Source: an uncultured Erysipelotrichaceae bacterium (GTDB lineage: Bacteria > Bacillota_I > Bacilli_A > Erysipelotrichales > Erysipelotrichaceae). From it: DNA of 10,678 bases. The notes beneath the pieces are model-generated. The model saw only the letters and a list, made by a program, of their open reading frames with translations. It did not search any database and was not told the origin of the DNA. The DNA is taken from assembly GCA_937900565.1 (NCBI GenBank), contig CALCFG010000096.1, positions 1 to 10,678 of the forward strand. Direction: 5' to 3'. Within the stretch, counting starts at the first letter, position 1, and each line of letters begins with the position of its first letter. Shown here piece after piece: positions 1-6,842 of this stretch. Position numbers and translations under genes: made by a program.

Positions 1-36
1 CCAGAAGAAACATTTATCAAGCCAAAGAAAAATTAA
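1..36 (+). CDS. C-terminal end of an unidentified protein (partial)
   Basis: Reading frame 1 is open from the window edge to a TAA at 34-36 and encodes a lysine-rich tail, PEETFIKPKKN. The stop sits just before the hairpin that terminates the convergent minus-strand operon, so this looks like the end of a + strand gene. Only 11 codons are visible, no family can be assigned, and a chance open frame is possible. Confidence 0.35.
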   Translation, partial: PEETFIKPKKN

Positions 37-74
37 AAAAGGCTGTTACGAAATTATTTCATTTCGTAACAGCC
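35..74 (-). terminator. Rho-independent terminator of the minus-strand sugar operon
   Basis: A perfect 14-bp inverted repeat pairs 41-54 (GGCTGTTACGAAAT) with 61-74 around a 6-base loop. Read on the minus strand, the stem is followed directly by TTTTTT (complement of 35-40). It lies about 20 bases past the aminotransferase stop. On the + strand no T-run follows, so it should act mainly on minus-strand transcripts. Confidence 0.88.
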
Positions 75-95
75 CCTGGTTCACAGATGTTATGC

Positions 96-1196
96 TTATT
101 GATGATATTGATTGATGGTTTCGCAGACATAATAAATGCTTTCATCATCCAATCCATCGTACATTGGTAATGAAACGACTTGATCCGCCAAGCATTCGGT
201 AATTGGAAAATCCCCAATGTGATAGCCTAAATAAGCATAGGCATCGGAAAGATGTGGGGGTTGAGGATAATGAATTTGTGAACCAATACCATGGTCCTTT
301 AAATAGTTCATAAAGTGTGTACGATTTTTAACGCGTATAACGTATTGATGATAGACATGACCTTCGATATCACACCAAATTTCCGGTTTAACAACGGCTT
401 CATTTTGAATGCCCGCATCATAGAGAGAAGCGATATGATGACGGCTTTTAATAGTTTCATCAATATATTTTAAACGCACTAATAATAATGCAGCTTGCAA
501 TTCATCAAGTCGTGAATTGTATCCGACTTCATCAAAGTAATAATGTTTACTTGACCCATAATTTCGTAGTGTTTGAATACGTGACGCATACTCATGATTA
601 TTTGTAATAATGCACCCTGCATCCCCAAAAGCACCAATATTTTTAGTTGGATAAAAAGAAAAACAACCGATATCACCAAACGTACCGCAATGTTTTCCGT
701 TTAATGTTGCACCATGGGATTGGGCACAATCTTCAATTACTTTTAAATTATATTTATCGGCAATTCCCATGATTTTATCCATATTGGCCATTTGACCATA
801 TAAATGCACCACACAAATTGCTTTTGTTTTATCGCTAATGGCAGCTTCAATCTTTGCAGCATCTAAATTGTAATAACAATCTGGTTCGACAAATTTTGGA
901 ACCAATCCAACTTTAGTAAACCCCATAATGGAAGCAATGTAAGTGTTGGCAGGTGCAATCACTTCACTGCCTTGGGGTAAGTTTAAGGCATGAAAGGCTA
1001 AAATTAACGCATCCAATCCACTGGCTACACCCACACAATAGTTAGCTTTAGTATAATTGGCAAATGCTTGTTCGAATTGTTTAACTTTCGGTCCTAATAC
1101 ATACCAACCGCTTTCCAATACTTCGTTAGCAGCTTGGATATATTCAGCTTTATGCATTTCAAATCCAGGTTTTAATATATTTGCTTTAACTTCCAT
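96..1196 (-). CDS. DegT/DnrJ/EryC1/StrS-family PLP sugar aminotransferase
   Basis: A 366-residue enzyme of the family that aminates keto-sugars bound to nucleotides, using pyridoxal phosphate and usually glutamate. The PLP-binding stretch EDCAQSHGA (155-163) is followed by the Schiff-base lysine K185 in FYPTKNIGAFGDAG. The substrate/dimer motif GYNSRLDELQAA lies at 225-236. Length is normal for the family. The ATG is preceded by AGAGG, which lies in the last two sense codons and stop of the upstream ketoisomerase gene (6-base gap), so translation is probably coupled. Beside an FdtA/QdtA-type ketoisomerase, the likely reaction is 3-amination of dTDP-3-keto-6-deoxyhexose to dTDP-Fuc3N or dTDP-Qui3N (FdtB/QdtB type). 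The sugar stereochemistry cannot be read from sequence. Last gene of the operon, ending in TAA just before the terminator. Cytoplasmic. Confidence 0.9.
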   Translation of the reverse strand: MEVKANILKPGFEMHKAEYIQAANEVLESGWYVLGPKVKQFEQAFANYTKANYCVGVASGLDALILAFHALNLPQGSEVIAPANTYIASIMGFTKVGLVPKFVEPDCYYNLDAAKIEAAISDKTKAICVVHLYGQMANMDKIMGIADKYNLKVIEDCAQSHGATLNGKHCGTFGDIGCFSFYPTKNIGAFGDAGCIITNNHEYASRIQTLRNYGSSKHYYFDEVGYNSRLDELQAALLLVRLKYIDETIKSRHHIASLYDAGIQNEAVVKPEIWCDIEGHVYHQYVIRVKNRTHFMNYLKDHGIGSQIHYPQPPHLSDAYAYLGYHIGDFPITECLADQVVSLPMYDGLDDESIYYVCETINQYHQ

Positions 1197-1202
1197 TATT
1201 GT

Positions 1203-1604
1203 TTACCTCTTGTATGTTTTAAATTCATCATAATCCCGTAAGTAATCACTTTCATTATATCCATTGGATGCTAATACCATTAACGCAGCTTCACTATGAT
1301 ACGTTAATGTATGCCAAATTAAAGGCCCACAATATAATCCAATATTGGGTTTATCCAATGTATAGTGTTCTTGGTTGCCATCTTGATCTTCACACATGAC
1401 GTCAATACGTCCATGCAGTGCAAAAAATACTTGTTGCAATTGTTTATGTGCATGAAACCCACGAACATTATTATTTTGGGTATGGGTAACGGTATATACT
1501 CGTTTAATGTCAAACGGAAGGCCAGTCACTCTTTCAATGGCTGTTAAGAAACCATCCTTATGGCTTCCATGGCTTTTAAATTCTATTAAGTTAACATTCT
1601 TCAT
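1203..1604 (-). CDS. WxcM-like cupin, dTDP-4-keto-6-deoxyglucose 3,4-ketoisomerase (FdtA/QdtA type)
   Basis: A 133-residue single-domain cupin. The family signature RGFHAHK (48-54) carries the two catalytic histidines (H51, H53), followed by LQQVFFALHGRIDV. The conserved C-terminal region has SEAALMVLAS (104-113) and ESDYLRDYDEF (118-128). Enzymes of this type move the keto group of dTDP-4-keto-6-deoxy-D-glucose from C4 to C3, giving the substrate for the aminotransferase encoded next. FdtA and QdtA differ in the C4 epimer they release, and I cannot tell which this is. The start overlaps the end of the glycosyltransferase gene by 14 bases. Only a weak ribosome site (TTGG) precedes the ATG, which suggests coupling to upstream translation. 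Soluble and cytoplasmic, probably a dimer by analogy. Confidence 0.88.
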   Translation of the reverse strand: MKNVNLIEFKSHGSHKDGFLTAIERVTGLPFDIKRVYTVTHTQNNNVRGFHAHKQLQQVFFALHGRIDVMCEDQDGNQEHYTLDKPNIGLYCGPLIWHTLTYHSEAALMVLASNGYNESDYLRDYDEFKTYKR

Positions 1605-2544
1605 TTTTATTTACCAATGGATTTTTATAAATTTCATCAACAATATATAACGGACGATTACGTGATTCATCCAACGTACGCCACATATATTCCCCTAAAA
1701 TGCCAAACATTACCATTTGAAATCCTGAGACAAGAAGGATAACTACCATTAATGATGTCCATCCTTGAACTGGCATATGATTAAATAACTTATCGTATAA
1801 AAAGTAAATGGCCATTACAATACCAATAAACGATAAAGCGAATCCAAAGAAGGAGATAATACGTATAGGTGTTCTTGAAAAGATAATAAATGTATCCAAG
1901 AATAAATCAAACCGCTTTTTATATGTCCACATTGATTTCCCTTCCTTACGTTGTTCCCTGGTATATTCAATACATTTTGGGTTAAAACCAGTCCATATAA
2001 TTTGAATATAAACACTACTGTTTTTCTCTTTCATGTTCACCAATAAATCTTTCACTTGGCGATCAATTAAGAAAAAATCAAACCCACGTTTTGGATAATC
2101 ATGAATCACTAATCGACGAACCCATTTATAGTAAGTGTCTGCAAACCAGTTTTTAAGGGCGCTTTCTTCTCGCTTAGCACGAACTGCTAAAACAACCTTC
2201 TCACCTTTTCGGTATTCTTCAATCATTTGTGGGATTAATGATGGCGGATCTTGTAAATCGGCAGAGATAACTACGACAGCGTCGCCACTGGCGATTTCCA
2301 TACCGGCAATAATGGCGCGAAACTCCCCAAAGTTTCGTGATAATTTAACTACTGTGACACGAGGGTCCATTAACTGCACAGCTTGCAATTTAGCCAAAGT
2401 TGCATCTTGACTGCCATCATCAACAAAAATTAATTCAAACTCAACATCTTGACAAACATCTAATACTTCTTTTTTTATTGTTTGATAAGTTATAGGAAAA
2501 TTATCTTGGTTATAATAACAGGGTGTAACAATCGAAATCTTCAT
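1591..2544 (-). CDS. Membrane-anchored GT2 glycosyltransferase, GtrB/ArnC/DPM1-like
   Basis: A 317-residue family 2 glycosyltransferase. The N-terminal GT-A fold begins KISIVTPCYYN and has nucleotide-binding VDDGS (41-45), the substrate region RNFGEFRAIIAG (70-81) and metal/acceptor motif SADLQDPP (94-101). The EGKSMWTYKKR stretch (201-211) precedes two hydrophobic segments at about 229-250 and 264-284, the layout of GtrB, ArnC and YkcC proteins. Such enzymes transfer a sugar from its nucleotide to undecaprenyl phosphate on the cytoplasmic face, before flipping and transfer to a surface polymer. First gene of the operon, with GAGG four bases before the ATG. The two downstream genes suggest that the 3-amino-3,6-dideoxyhexose is the sugar loaded, but glucose or N-acetylhexosamine is possible. 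No GtrA-type flippase or GT-C acceptor transferase is in the window. Confidence 0.85.
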   Translation of the reverse strand: MKISIVTPCYYNQDNFPITYQTIKKEVLDVCQDVEFELIFVDDGSQDATLAKLQAVQLMDPRVTVVKLSRNFGEFRAIIAGMEIASGDAVVVISADLQDPPSLIPQMIEEYRKGEKVVLAVRAKREESALKNWFADTYYKWVRRLVIHDYPKRGFDFFLIDRQVKDLLVNMKEKNSSVYIQIIWTGFNPKCIEYTREQRKEGKSMWTYKKRFDLFLDTFIIFSRTPIRIISFFGFALSFIGIVMAIYFLYDKLFNHMPVQGWTSLMVVILLVSGFQMVMFGILGEYMWRTLDESRNRPLYIVDEIYKNPLVNKNEEC

Positions 2545-2563
2545 AAAACCTCATTTCTTCAAT

Positions 2564-2569
2564 ATTATA
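2564..2569 (-). promoter_or_regulatory. Candidate -10 box for the minus-strand sugar operon
   Basis: The minus strand reads TATAAT here, 19 bases before the glycosyltransferase ATG. A start near 2557 would leave a leader of about 13 bases that still contains the GAGG ribosome site. No good -35 hexamer lies 16-18 bases upstream, so an activator or a different upstream promoter is possible. Confidence 0.4.
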
Positions 2570-2601
2570 CGTTATTTAATAATATTTTTTTACAAAACAT
2601 G

Positions 2602-2712
2602 TTGTTAGCATTTGTTTATGGTTGTTTAATACGTCGTTGTTACTAAAATGTAATGCATGTTTGCTTGTGCAATATAGATTGTTTATAGCAATCTTAACCG
2701 CTTTCATTGTTA
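2602..2712. repeat. Cluster of six TTGTT(T)A motifs in the divergent intergenic region
   Basis: TTGTTA or TTGTTTA occurs on the + strand at 2602, 2612, 2622, 2637, 2679 and 2707. The first three starts are exactly 10 bases apart, about one helical turn. The cluster lies between the two divergent transcription starts. It could be a set of regulator sites or phased T-tracts that bend DNA. In such AT-rich sequence some copies will be chance. Confidence 0.4.
2676..2694. repeat. Inverted repeat AGATTG-N7-CAATCT
   Basis: A 6-bp perfect dyad with a 7-base spacer, centred about 85 bases upstream of the reductase promoter -35. Its size and symmetry suit a dimeric repressor or activator, but the arms are short and no known consensus is recognised. 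Confidence 0.25.
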
Positions 2713-2769
2713 AAAAGCATAATTAGCTCACAATTGATAAAAATGCAAGTAAAAAAAGATGAAAAATTC

Positions 2770-2797
2770 GTGACATTTTCATATGCTAATATATAAT
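2770..2797 (+). promoter_or_regulatory. Sigma-A promoter of the flavoprotein reductase gene
   Basis: GTGACA (2770-2775, 5 of 6 to TTGACA) is separated by 16 bases from a perfect TATAAT (2792-2797). Transcription would start near 2804. An in-frame ATG at 2783 lies inside this promoter and cannot be in the mRNA, which fixes the gene start at 2822. Confidence 0.75.
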
Positions 2798-2808
2798 CAA
2801 GTCATAGC

Positions 2809-2815
2809 AAGGGAG
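2809..2815 (+). promoter_or_regulatory. Ribosome binding site that decides the reductase start
   Basis: AAGGGAG, within the purine-rich run AAGGGAGAAGG, is six bases before the ATG at 2822. It selects the start that gives a standard lipoprotein signal peptide. Confidence 0.8.
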
Positions 2816-2821
2816 AAGGTT

Positions 2822-4684
2822 ATGAAAAAATTATTATCAGGTGTTTTGGCTTTGATGTTAGTTGTTTCTGGTTGTGCAAGTAAAAACGAAACAAGTGGAT
2901 TCAAAGCTGGAACTTATACAGGAAGTGCTAAAGCTTTTACTGATGAAGTGAGCGTTGAAGTGGTATTAACTGCGGATGCCATTGAATCAGTTACAGTAAC
3001 TGCAAGTAAAGAAGAAGGACCGGGCTTAGGAGCTGTTGAAAATTTACCAGCTAAGATTGTGGAAGCACAATCAACTAATATTGATGGAATTTCTGGTGCA
3101 ACAATTACTTCGGATGCACTTAAAGCTGCTGTAAATGCTGCTTTAGAAAGTGCAGGGGTTGATCCAACTACTTTAGTTGCGAAAGAATCCACTGCAAAGG
3201 CTGAAGATAAAGAAATTGAAACAGATGTTGTTGTATTGGGTGCTGGTGGTGCTGGAATGAGTGCTGCAATTGAAGCTAAAGATGCGGGTAAAAATGTTGT
3301 TTTAATTGAAAAACAAGCAACTGCTGGTGGAAATACAATTTTATCAACAGGTGGTTTAAATGCAGCTAAAACAAAAGCTCAAGATGAAAATACATTTGAA
3401 GAAAACGCTGGGGTTGAAAAAACATTAGCAACTGCGCAAGAATCTTACCCTGAATTGGCTGATTTAACTGCAACAGTTAAGTCGCAATATGATGAATATT
3501 TAGCAAATCCAACAGGTTACTTTGATTCAGTGGAATTATATGAATTGGATACATTGGTTGGTGGTAAAAACCTTAACAACCATGAATTAGTTAAAACATT
3601 ATGTGAAAACAGTGAGTCTGCGATTGAATGGTTAGATAGCATTGGTGCTCCGTTAACAAGTGTAGGTAGTTTTGGTGGTGCTAGTGTTAAACGTATTCAT
3701 AGACCAGTCAACGAAGAAGGTAAAACAGTTTCTGTAGGTAGTTACTTAGTACCAATTTTTGTAAGTAACTTAGAAGAAAAAGGTGTTGAAGTTTATTATA
3801 ACTTTGCAGCTAATGAATTGTTAACTGACGATAATGGTGCTGTTGTGGGTGTAAAAGCTTTGGGAAGCGATGGCTCTACATTGACAGTTAAAGCGGATAG
3901 TGTTGTTATTGCGGCTGGTGGATTTAGTCAAAATACGGATTTAGTATTGCAATATCGTCCAGACTATAAAGGTTTTGTTTGTACAAATGCCCCTGGTATT
4001 GATGGTGATGGTATTGAGATGGCGAAAGCTATCGGTGCTGATTTAGTGGATATGGATCAAATTCAAATTCACCCTACAGTTCATAGTGACACAAGTGCTT
4101 TAATTACAGAAGGGTTAAGAGGCGATGGAGCGATCTTAGTTAATAGTGAAGGTAAACGTTTCTTTGATGAAGTGGGCACACGTGATGCAGTGAGTGCTGC
4201 GGAAGTATCGCAACCTGGCGGATTTGCTTGGTTAATTGTGGATGATAAAATGGCACAAGCAAGTAATGTTATCGCAGGCTACATTAAACGTGGTTTAACA
4301 GTTACTGGTGCTACTGTTGAAGAATTAGCTGCCGCAATGGAAGTTGATGGTGCAACTTTAGCGTCAACTTTAGAAACTTGGAATGGTTATGTTGCAGCGA
4401 AAGAAGATCCAGAATTTGGTCGTACAAGTTTTGCTGAACCTTTAGATACAGCACCTTACTATGCAATCAAAGTTGCGCCAGGTGTGCATCATACGATGGG
4501 CGGATTAAAAATCAATGCTGAAACTGAAGTATTAAGTGCGGATGGTGCAATTGATAACTTATATGCTGCTGGTGAAGTTACTGGTGGTGTGCATGGTGCT
4601 AACCGTTTAGGTGGTAATGCTGTTGCGGATATTGTTGTATTTGGACGTATTGCAGGTACAAATGCAGCGGCTAATGCACAATAA
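2822..4684 (+). CDS. Flavin-linked fumarate-reductase-type lipoprotein with covalent-FMN domain
   Basis: A 620-residue secreted reductase. A short lysine-start hydrophobic signal ends in the lipobox VSGC (lipidated C18). An FMN-binding domain (about 28-112) contains DGISGAT (88-94), matching the ApbE flavinylation motif with T94 as the FMN-phosphate acceptor. A FAD domain follows, with the Rossmann motif GAGGAG (140-145). By spacing against Shewanella flavocytochrome c fumarate reductase, the catalytic set is intact: H417, T429, E430, R433, proton-donor R454, H557 (HHTMGG) and R595 (NRLGGN). No CxxCH haem domain is present, so electrons probably enter through the FMN. It likely reduces fumarate or another enoate outside the membrane; urocanate reductase has the same architecture and is the main alternative. 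Monocistronic, with its own promoter and terminator. Codons favour GCT, GGT, GTT and GAA, which fits strong expression. ApbE is not in the window. Confidence 0.88.
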   Translation: MKKLLSGVLALMLVVSGCASKNETSGFKAGTYTGSAKAFTDEVSVEVVLTADAIESVTVTASKEEGPGLGAVENLPAKIVEAQSTNIDGISGATITSDALKAAVNAALESAGVDPTTLVAKESTAKAEDKEIETDVVVLGAGGAGMSAAIEAKDAGKNVVLIEKQATAGGNTILSTGGLNAAKTKAQDENTFEENAGVEKTLATAQESYPELADLTATVKSQYDEYLANPTGYFDSVELYELDTLVGGKNLNNHELVKTLCENSESAIEWLDSIGAPLTSVGSFGGASVKRIHRPVNEEGKTVSVGSYLVPIFVSNLEEKGVEVYYNFAANELLTDDNGAVVGVKALGSDGSTLTVKADSVVIAAGGFSQNTDLVLQYRPDYKGFVCTNAPGIDGDGIEMAKAIGADLVDMDQIQIHPTVHSDTSALITEGLRGDGAILVNSEGKRFFDEVGTRDAVSAAEVSQPGGFAWLIVDDKMAQASNVIAGYIKRGLTVTGATVEELAAAMEVDGATLASTLETWNGYVAAKEDPEFGRTSFAEPLDTAPYYAIKVAPGVHHTMGGLKINAETEVLSADGAIDNLYAAGEVTGGVHGANRLGGNAVADIVVFGRIAGTNAAANAQ

Positions 4685-4702
4685 ATAAACGTAAACTTAT
4701 TG

Positions 4703-4742
4703 AGTGGTTGTTCGTGATTTGTTCATGGATGACCACTTTTTT
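4703..4742 (+). terminator. Rho-independent terminator of the reductase gene
   Basis: A 15-bp stem, with several G-U pairs, joins 4703-4717 and 4723-4737 around the loop TTTGT and runs into six Ts (4737-4742). It begins 18 bases after the reductase stop and isolates that gene from prfA. Confidence 0.88.
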
Positions 4743-4790
4743 AGCTTCTTTTGTTCGTTTCGTGGTAAACTAAACATGGAGAAAAATATG

Positions 4791-4818
4791 TTGTTATTAA
4801 CAAAATATTAGCTAAAAT
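4791..4818 (+). promoter_or_regulatory. Candidate promoter of the prfA operon, with a palindrome over the -35
   Basis: TTGTTA (4791-4796) and TAAAAT (4813-4818) are 16 bases apart, giving a start near 4825 and a leader of about 65 bases. The -35 box is half of a perfect dyad, TTGTTA-T-TAACAA (4791-4803), which could be an operator. Both hexamers are imperfect. Confidence 0.5.
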
Positions 4819-4829
4819 TACACACAAAT

Positions 4830-4855
4830 CCGGAGGTTAATACCGGTTATTTTTT
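4830..4855 (+). promoter_or_regulatory. Hairpin plus T-run in the prfA leader, possible attenuator
   Basis: CCGG (4830-4833) can pair with CCGG (4843-4846) around a 9-base loop, with TTA and then TTTTTT (4850-4855) following. The stem is only 4 bp, so as a terminator it is weak. A GGAGG (4832-4836) overlaps the stem but no ATG, GTG or TTG follows at usable spacing. No known riboswitch or T-box is recognised. Confidence 0.3.
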
Positions 4856-4890
4856 AGTAGAGTGATATCAGAAAGGAATAGAATAAAATT

Positions 4891-5979
4891 ATGAGTAATC
4901 CAATCGTAGAAAAAGCAGCGATTATTGCCCAAGAATATGAAGATTTAAATAATCAATTAATGGATCCGGAAACATTATCTGATCCAAAAAAAGTAGCACG
5001 TTTAGCAAAAAAACAAGCAAGCATTAAAGCTATTGTTGATGAGTATGAAATTTATCAAAAATATGCCAATCAAAAAGAAGAAGGTTTAGCACTTTTGCAA
5101 GAAGATGATCCAGATATTAAGGAAATGGCAAAAGAAGAAATTGCTGATGCAGATGCAAACATTCCTGCAATTTTAGAAAAATTACATATCTTATTGATTC
5201 CGAAAGATCCGGAAGATGATTGCGATGCCATCATTGAAATTCGTGGTGGTGCCGGTGGGGATGAAGGTAATATTTTCGCTGGTGATTTATATCGTATGTA
5301 TACAATGTATGCAGAAAAGATGGGTTGGAAAGTACAACAATTGGAAGAAAGTGAAGGCGAAGCGGGTGGTTTTGCATTAATTTCTTGTTTGGTTAAAGGA
5401 AATGATGTATACCATCACTTTAAATATGAATCTGGAACCCATCGTGTGCAACGTGTACCAAAGACGGAATCCCAAGGAAGAGTTCATACTTCAACTGCAA
5501 CGGTGTGGGTATATCCAAACGTTGAAGATTTAAACGATGATGAATTCGAGATTCCTGAAAGTGATTTAACATTTGAAACACACAGAGCTTCTGGTGCTGG
5601 GGGACAACATATCAATAAAACAGATTCCGCCGTACGTATTGTCCACGTACCAACAGGAATTACGGTTAACTGTCAAGATGGACGTAGTCAAATTGAAAAC
5701 AGAGAAACTGCGTTGCGTTTGATTAAAGCTCGTGTTTATGAAGAAATGAAGCGTGAAAAGGAAGCGAAAGAAGGCGCAGAACGTCGCAGTAAGATTGGTA
5801 CGGGAGATCGTAGTGAAAAGATTCGTACCTACAACTATCCACAAAACCGTGTGACAGATCACCGTATCGGTTTAACAATCAATCAATTGGATCGTATTAT
5901 GGATGGTAAATTGGATGCAGTTATTGATGGCTTATTGCAAGAAGAACAACGTCAAAAATTAGCGTTAGAGGAACAATAG
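4891..5979 (+). CDS. prfA: Peptide chain release factor 1
   Basis: RF1 recognises UAA and UAG in the ribosomal A site and triggers hydrolysis of the finished peptide. At 362 residues it is of normal length. The codon-recognition P-x-T motif, diagnostic for RF1 over RF2 (SPF), is P190-K191-T192 in RVPKTESQGRVHTS. The catalytic GGQ is G237-G238-Q239 within SGAGGQHINKTDSAVR; Q239 is the residue methylated by PrmC, encoded next. The N-terminal domain (1-100) is the usual acidic helical region. The ATG has an AAAGG ribosome site 14 bases upstream, which is rather far, but a TAG four codons before it rules out an earlier in-frame ATG. The gene ends in TAG, itself a codon read only by RF1, and shares one base with the prmC start. 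Confidence 0.97.
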   Translation: MSNPIVEKAAIIAQEYEDLNNQLMDPETLSDPKKVARLAKKQASIKAIVDEYEIYQKYANQKEEGLALLQEDDPDIKEMAKEEIADADANIPAILEKLHILLIPKDPEDDCDAIIEIRGGAGGDEGNIFAGDLYRMYTMYAEKMGWKVQQLEESEGEAGGFALISCLVKGNDVYHHFKYESGTHRVQRVPKTESQGRVHTSTATVWVYPNVEDLNDDEFEIPESDLTFETHRASGAGGQHINKTDSAVRIVHVPTGITVNCQDGRSQIENRETALRLIKARVYEEMKREKEAKEGAERRSKIGTGDRSEKIRTYNYPQNRVTDHRIGLTINQLDRIMDGKLDAVIDGLLQEEQRQKLALEEQ

Positions 5980-6842
5980 TGGCAACTTATCAAGAAGTCT
6001 TGCGACAAGCTAAAAAAGATGCATTAAATACGGATGCAACTGAACAATCAATAATGTTATTAATGCATTCAATTGCTTCGCATCATAACATTAATTTATA
6101 TGCCAATTACATGCAGGAAATTGATCCAACAATCAATCAAGAATTTGATGATGGATTCCAACGCTTACTTAAGGGTGAACCGTTGGATTATGTGTTGGGA
6201 TATACACCATTTTATGGCTATGATTTTATTGTGGATTCCAGAGTATTGATTCCTCGGGTTGAAACAGAAGAGTTGGTTGCCCATGCCTTAGCTTTATTGG
6301 ATGATAAGTTTTCGAATGTGCCAACAATTGATGTGGCAGATGTTGGTTGTGGATCAGGTGCAATTGGCATTAGTGTGGCACTTGAAGAACCAAAAGTTCA
6401 CTTAATTGCCAGTGATATTAGTGAAGATGCACTTGAAGTTGCGAAGCTAAACGCAGAAAAACTAGGCGTAAATGTTTCATTTTATCAAGGGGATATGGCT
6501 AAACCAATCATTGAAGCTAATAAAAAAGTGGATGTGTTATTGTGCAATCCACCATATATTCCAAGTGATGAACAAATGGAAAAAAGTGTGGTGGAATATG
6601 AGCCACATGTGGCCTTGTTTGGTGGTAAAGACGGATTTCAATTTTATCGAAGTGTTTTAAAGGATGCGAATCAATTATTAAAAGGAAATGGTTACGGTGT
6701 TTTTGAAATTGGTTATGATCAAAAAGAAGGGCTATTGGAAATTGTTAAGCAATTGCAACCGCAAGCCAATGCTAAAGTGATAAAAGATATGAATGGTAAA
6801 GATCGTATCTTAATTGTGGAATTTAATTATGAAAATAATTAG
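5979..6842 (+). CDS. prmC: Release factor glutamine methyltransferase
   Basis: PrmC methylates the GGQ glutamine of release factors using S-adenosylmethionine, raising termination efficiency. Length is 287 residues. The helical N-terminal domain has the signature YVLGYTPFYGYDF and LIPRVETEELV (71-100). The methyltransferase domain has the SAM-binding loop DVGCGSGAIG (121-130) and the catalytic NPPY (190-193) that holds the glutamine side chain. The start is GTG at 5979, overlapping the prfA stop by one base (TAGTG), with GAGGA six bases upstream inside prfA. Expression should therefore depend on termination and re-initiation at the RF1-read UAG. The gene ends in TAG, 14 bases inside tsaC. Confidence 0.96.
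   Translation: MATYQEVLRQAKKDALNTDATEQSIMLLMHSIASHHNINLYANYMQEIDPTINQEFDDGFQRLLKGEPLDYVLGYTPFYGYDFIVDSRVLIPRVETEELVAHALALLDDKFSNVPTIDVADVGCGSGAIGISVALEEPKVHLIASDISEDALEVAKLNAEKLGVNVSFYQGDMAKPIIEANKKVDVLLCNPPYIPSDEQMEKSVVEYEPHVALFGGKDGFQFYRSVLKDANQLLKGNGYGVFEIGYDQKEGLLEIVKQLQPQANAKVIKDMNGKDRILIVEFNYENN

Noticed and set aside
2706..2734. ATTGT...ACAAT arms with TCACAA, resembling a Rex redox-repressor site near the reductase
   Set aside because: The arms are 19 bases apart, too far for the 18-bp Rex palindrome, and only one half-site matches.
2783..2821. An upstream in-frame ATG that would add 13 residues to the reductase
   Set aside because: It lies inside the -35/-10 promoter spacer, before the predicted transcript start, has no ribosome site and would mask the lipoprotein signal. 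The ATG at 2822 has a strong one.
2914..3192. 92-codon open frame antisense to the reductase FMN domain
   Set aside because: It mirrors the Ala/Thr/Ser-rich coding strand and has no promoter or ribosome site.
4788..4811. Seven-codon ORF (MLLLTKY) with GGAG upstream, a possible leader peptide before prfA
   Set aside because: It overlaps the candidate prfA promoter and would lie upstream of that transcript's start; a 7-codon frame is easily chance.
5566..5862. 98-codon open frame antisense to prfA
   Set aside because: A shadow of the conserved GGQ region of prfA, with no ribosome site and no recognisable protein motif.
6814..6828. TTG start extending tsaC by five residues
   Set aside because: The ATG at 6829 has GTGGA at good spacing and gives the usual N-terminus for the family.
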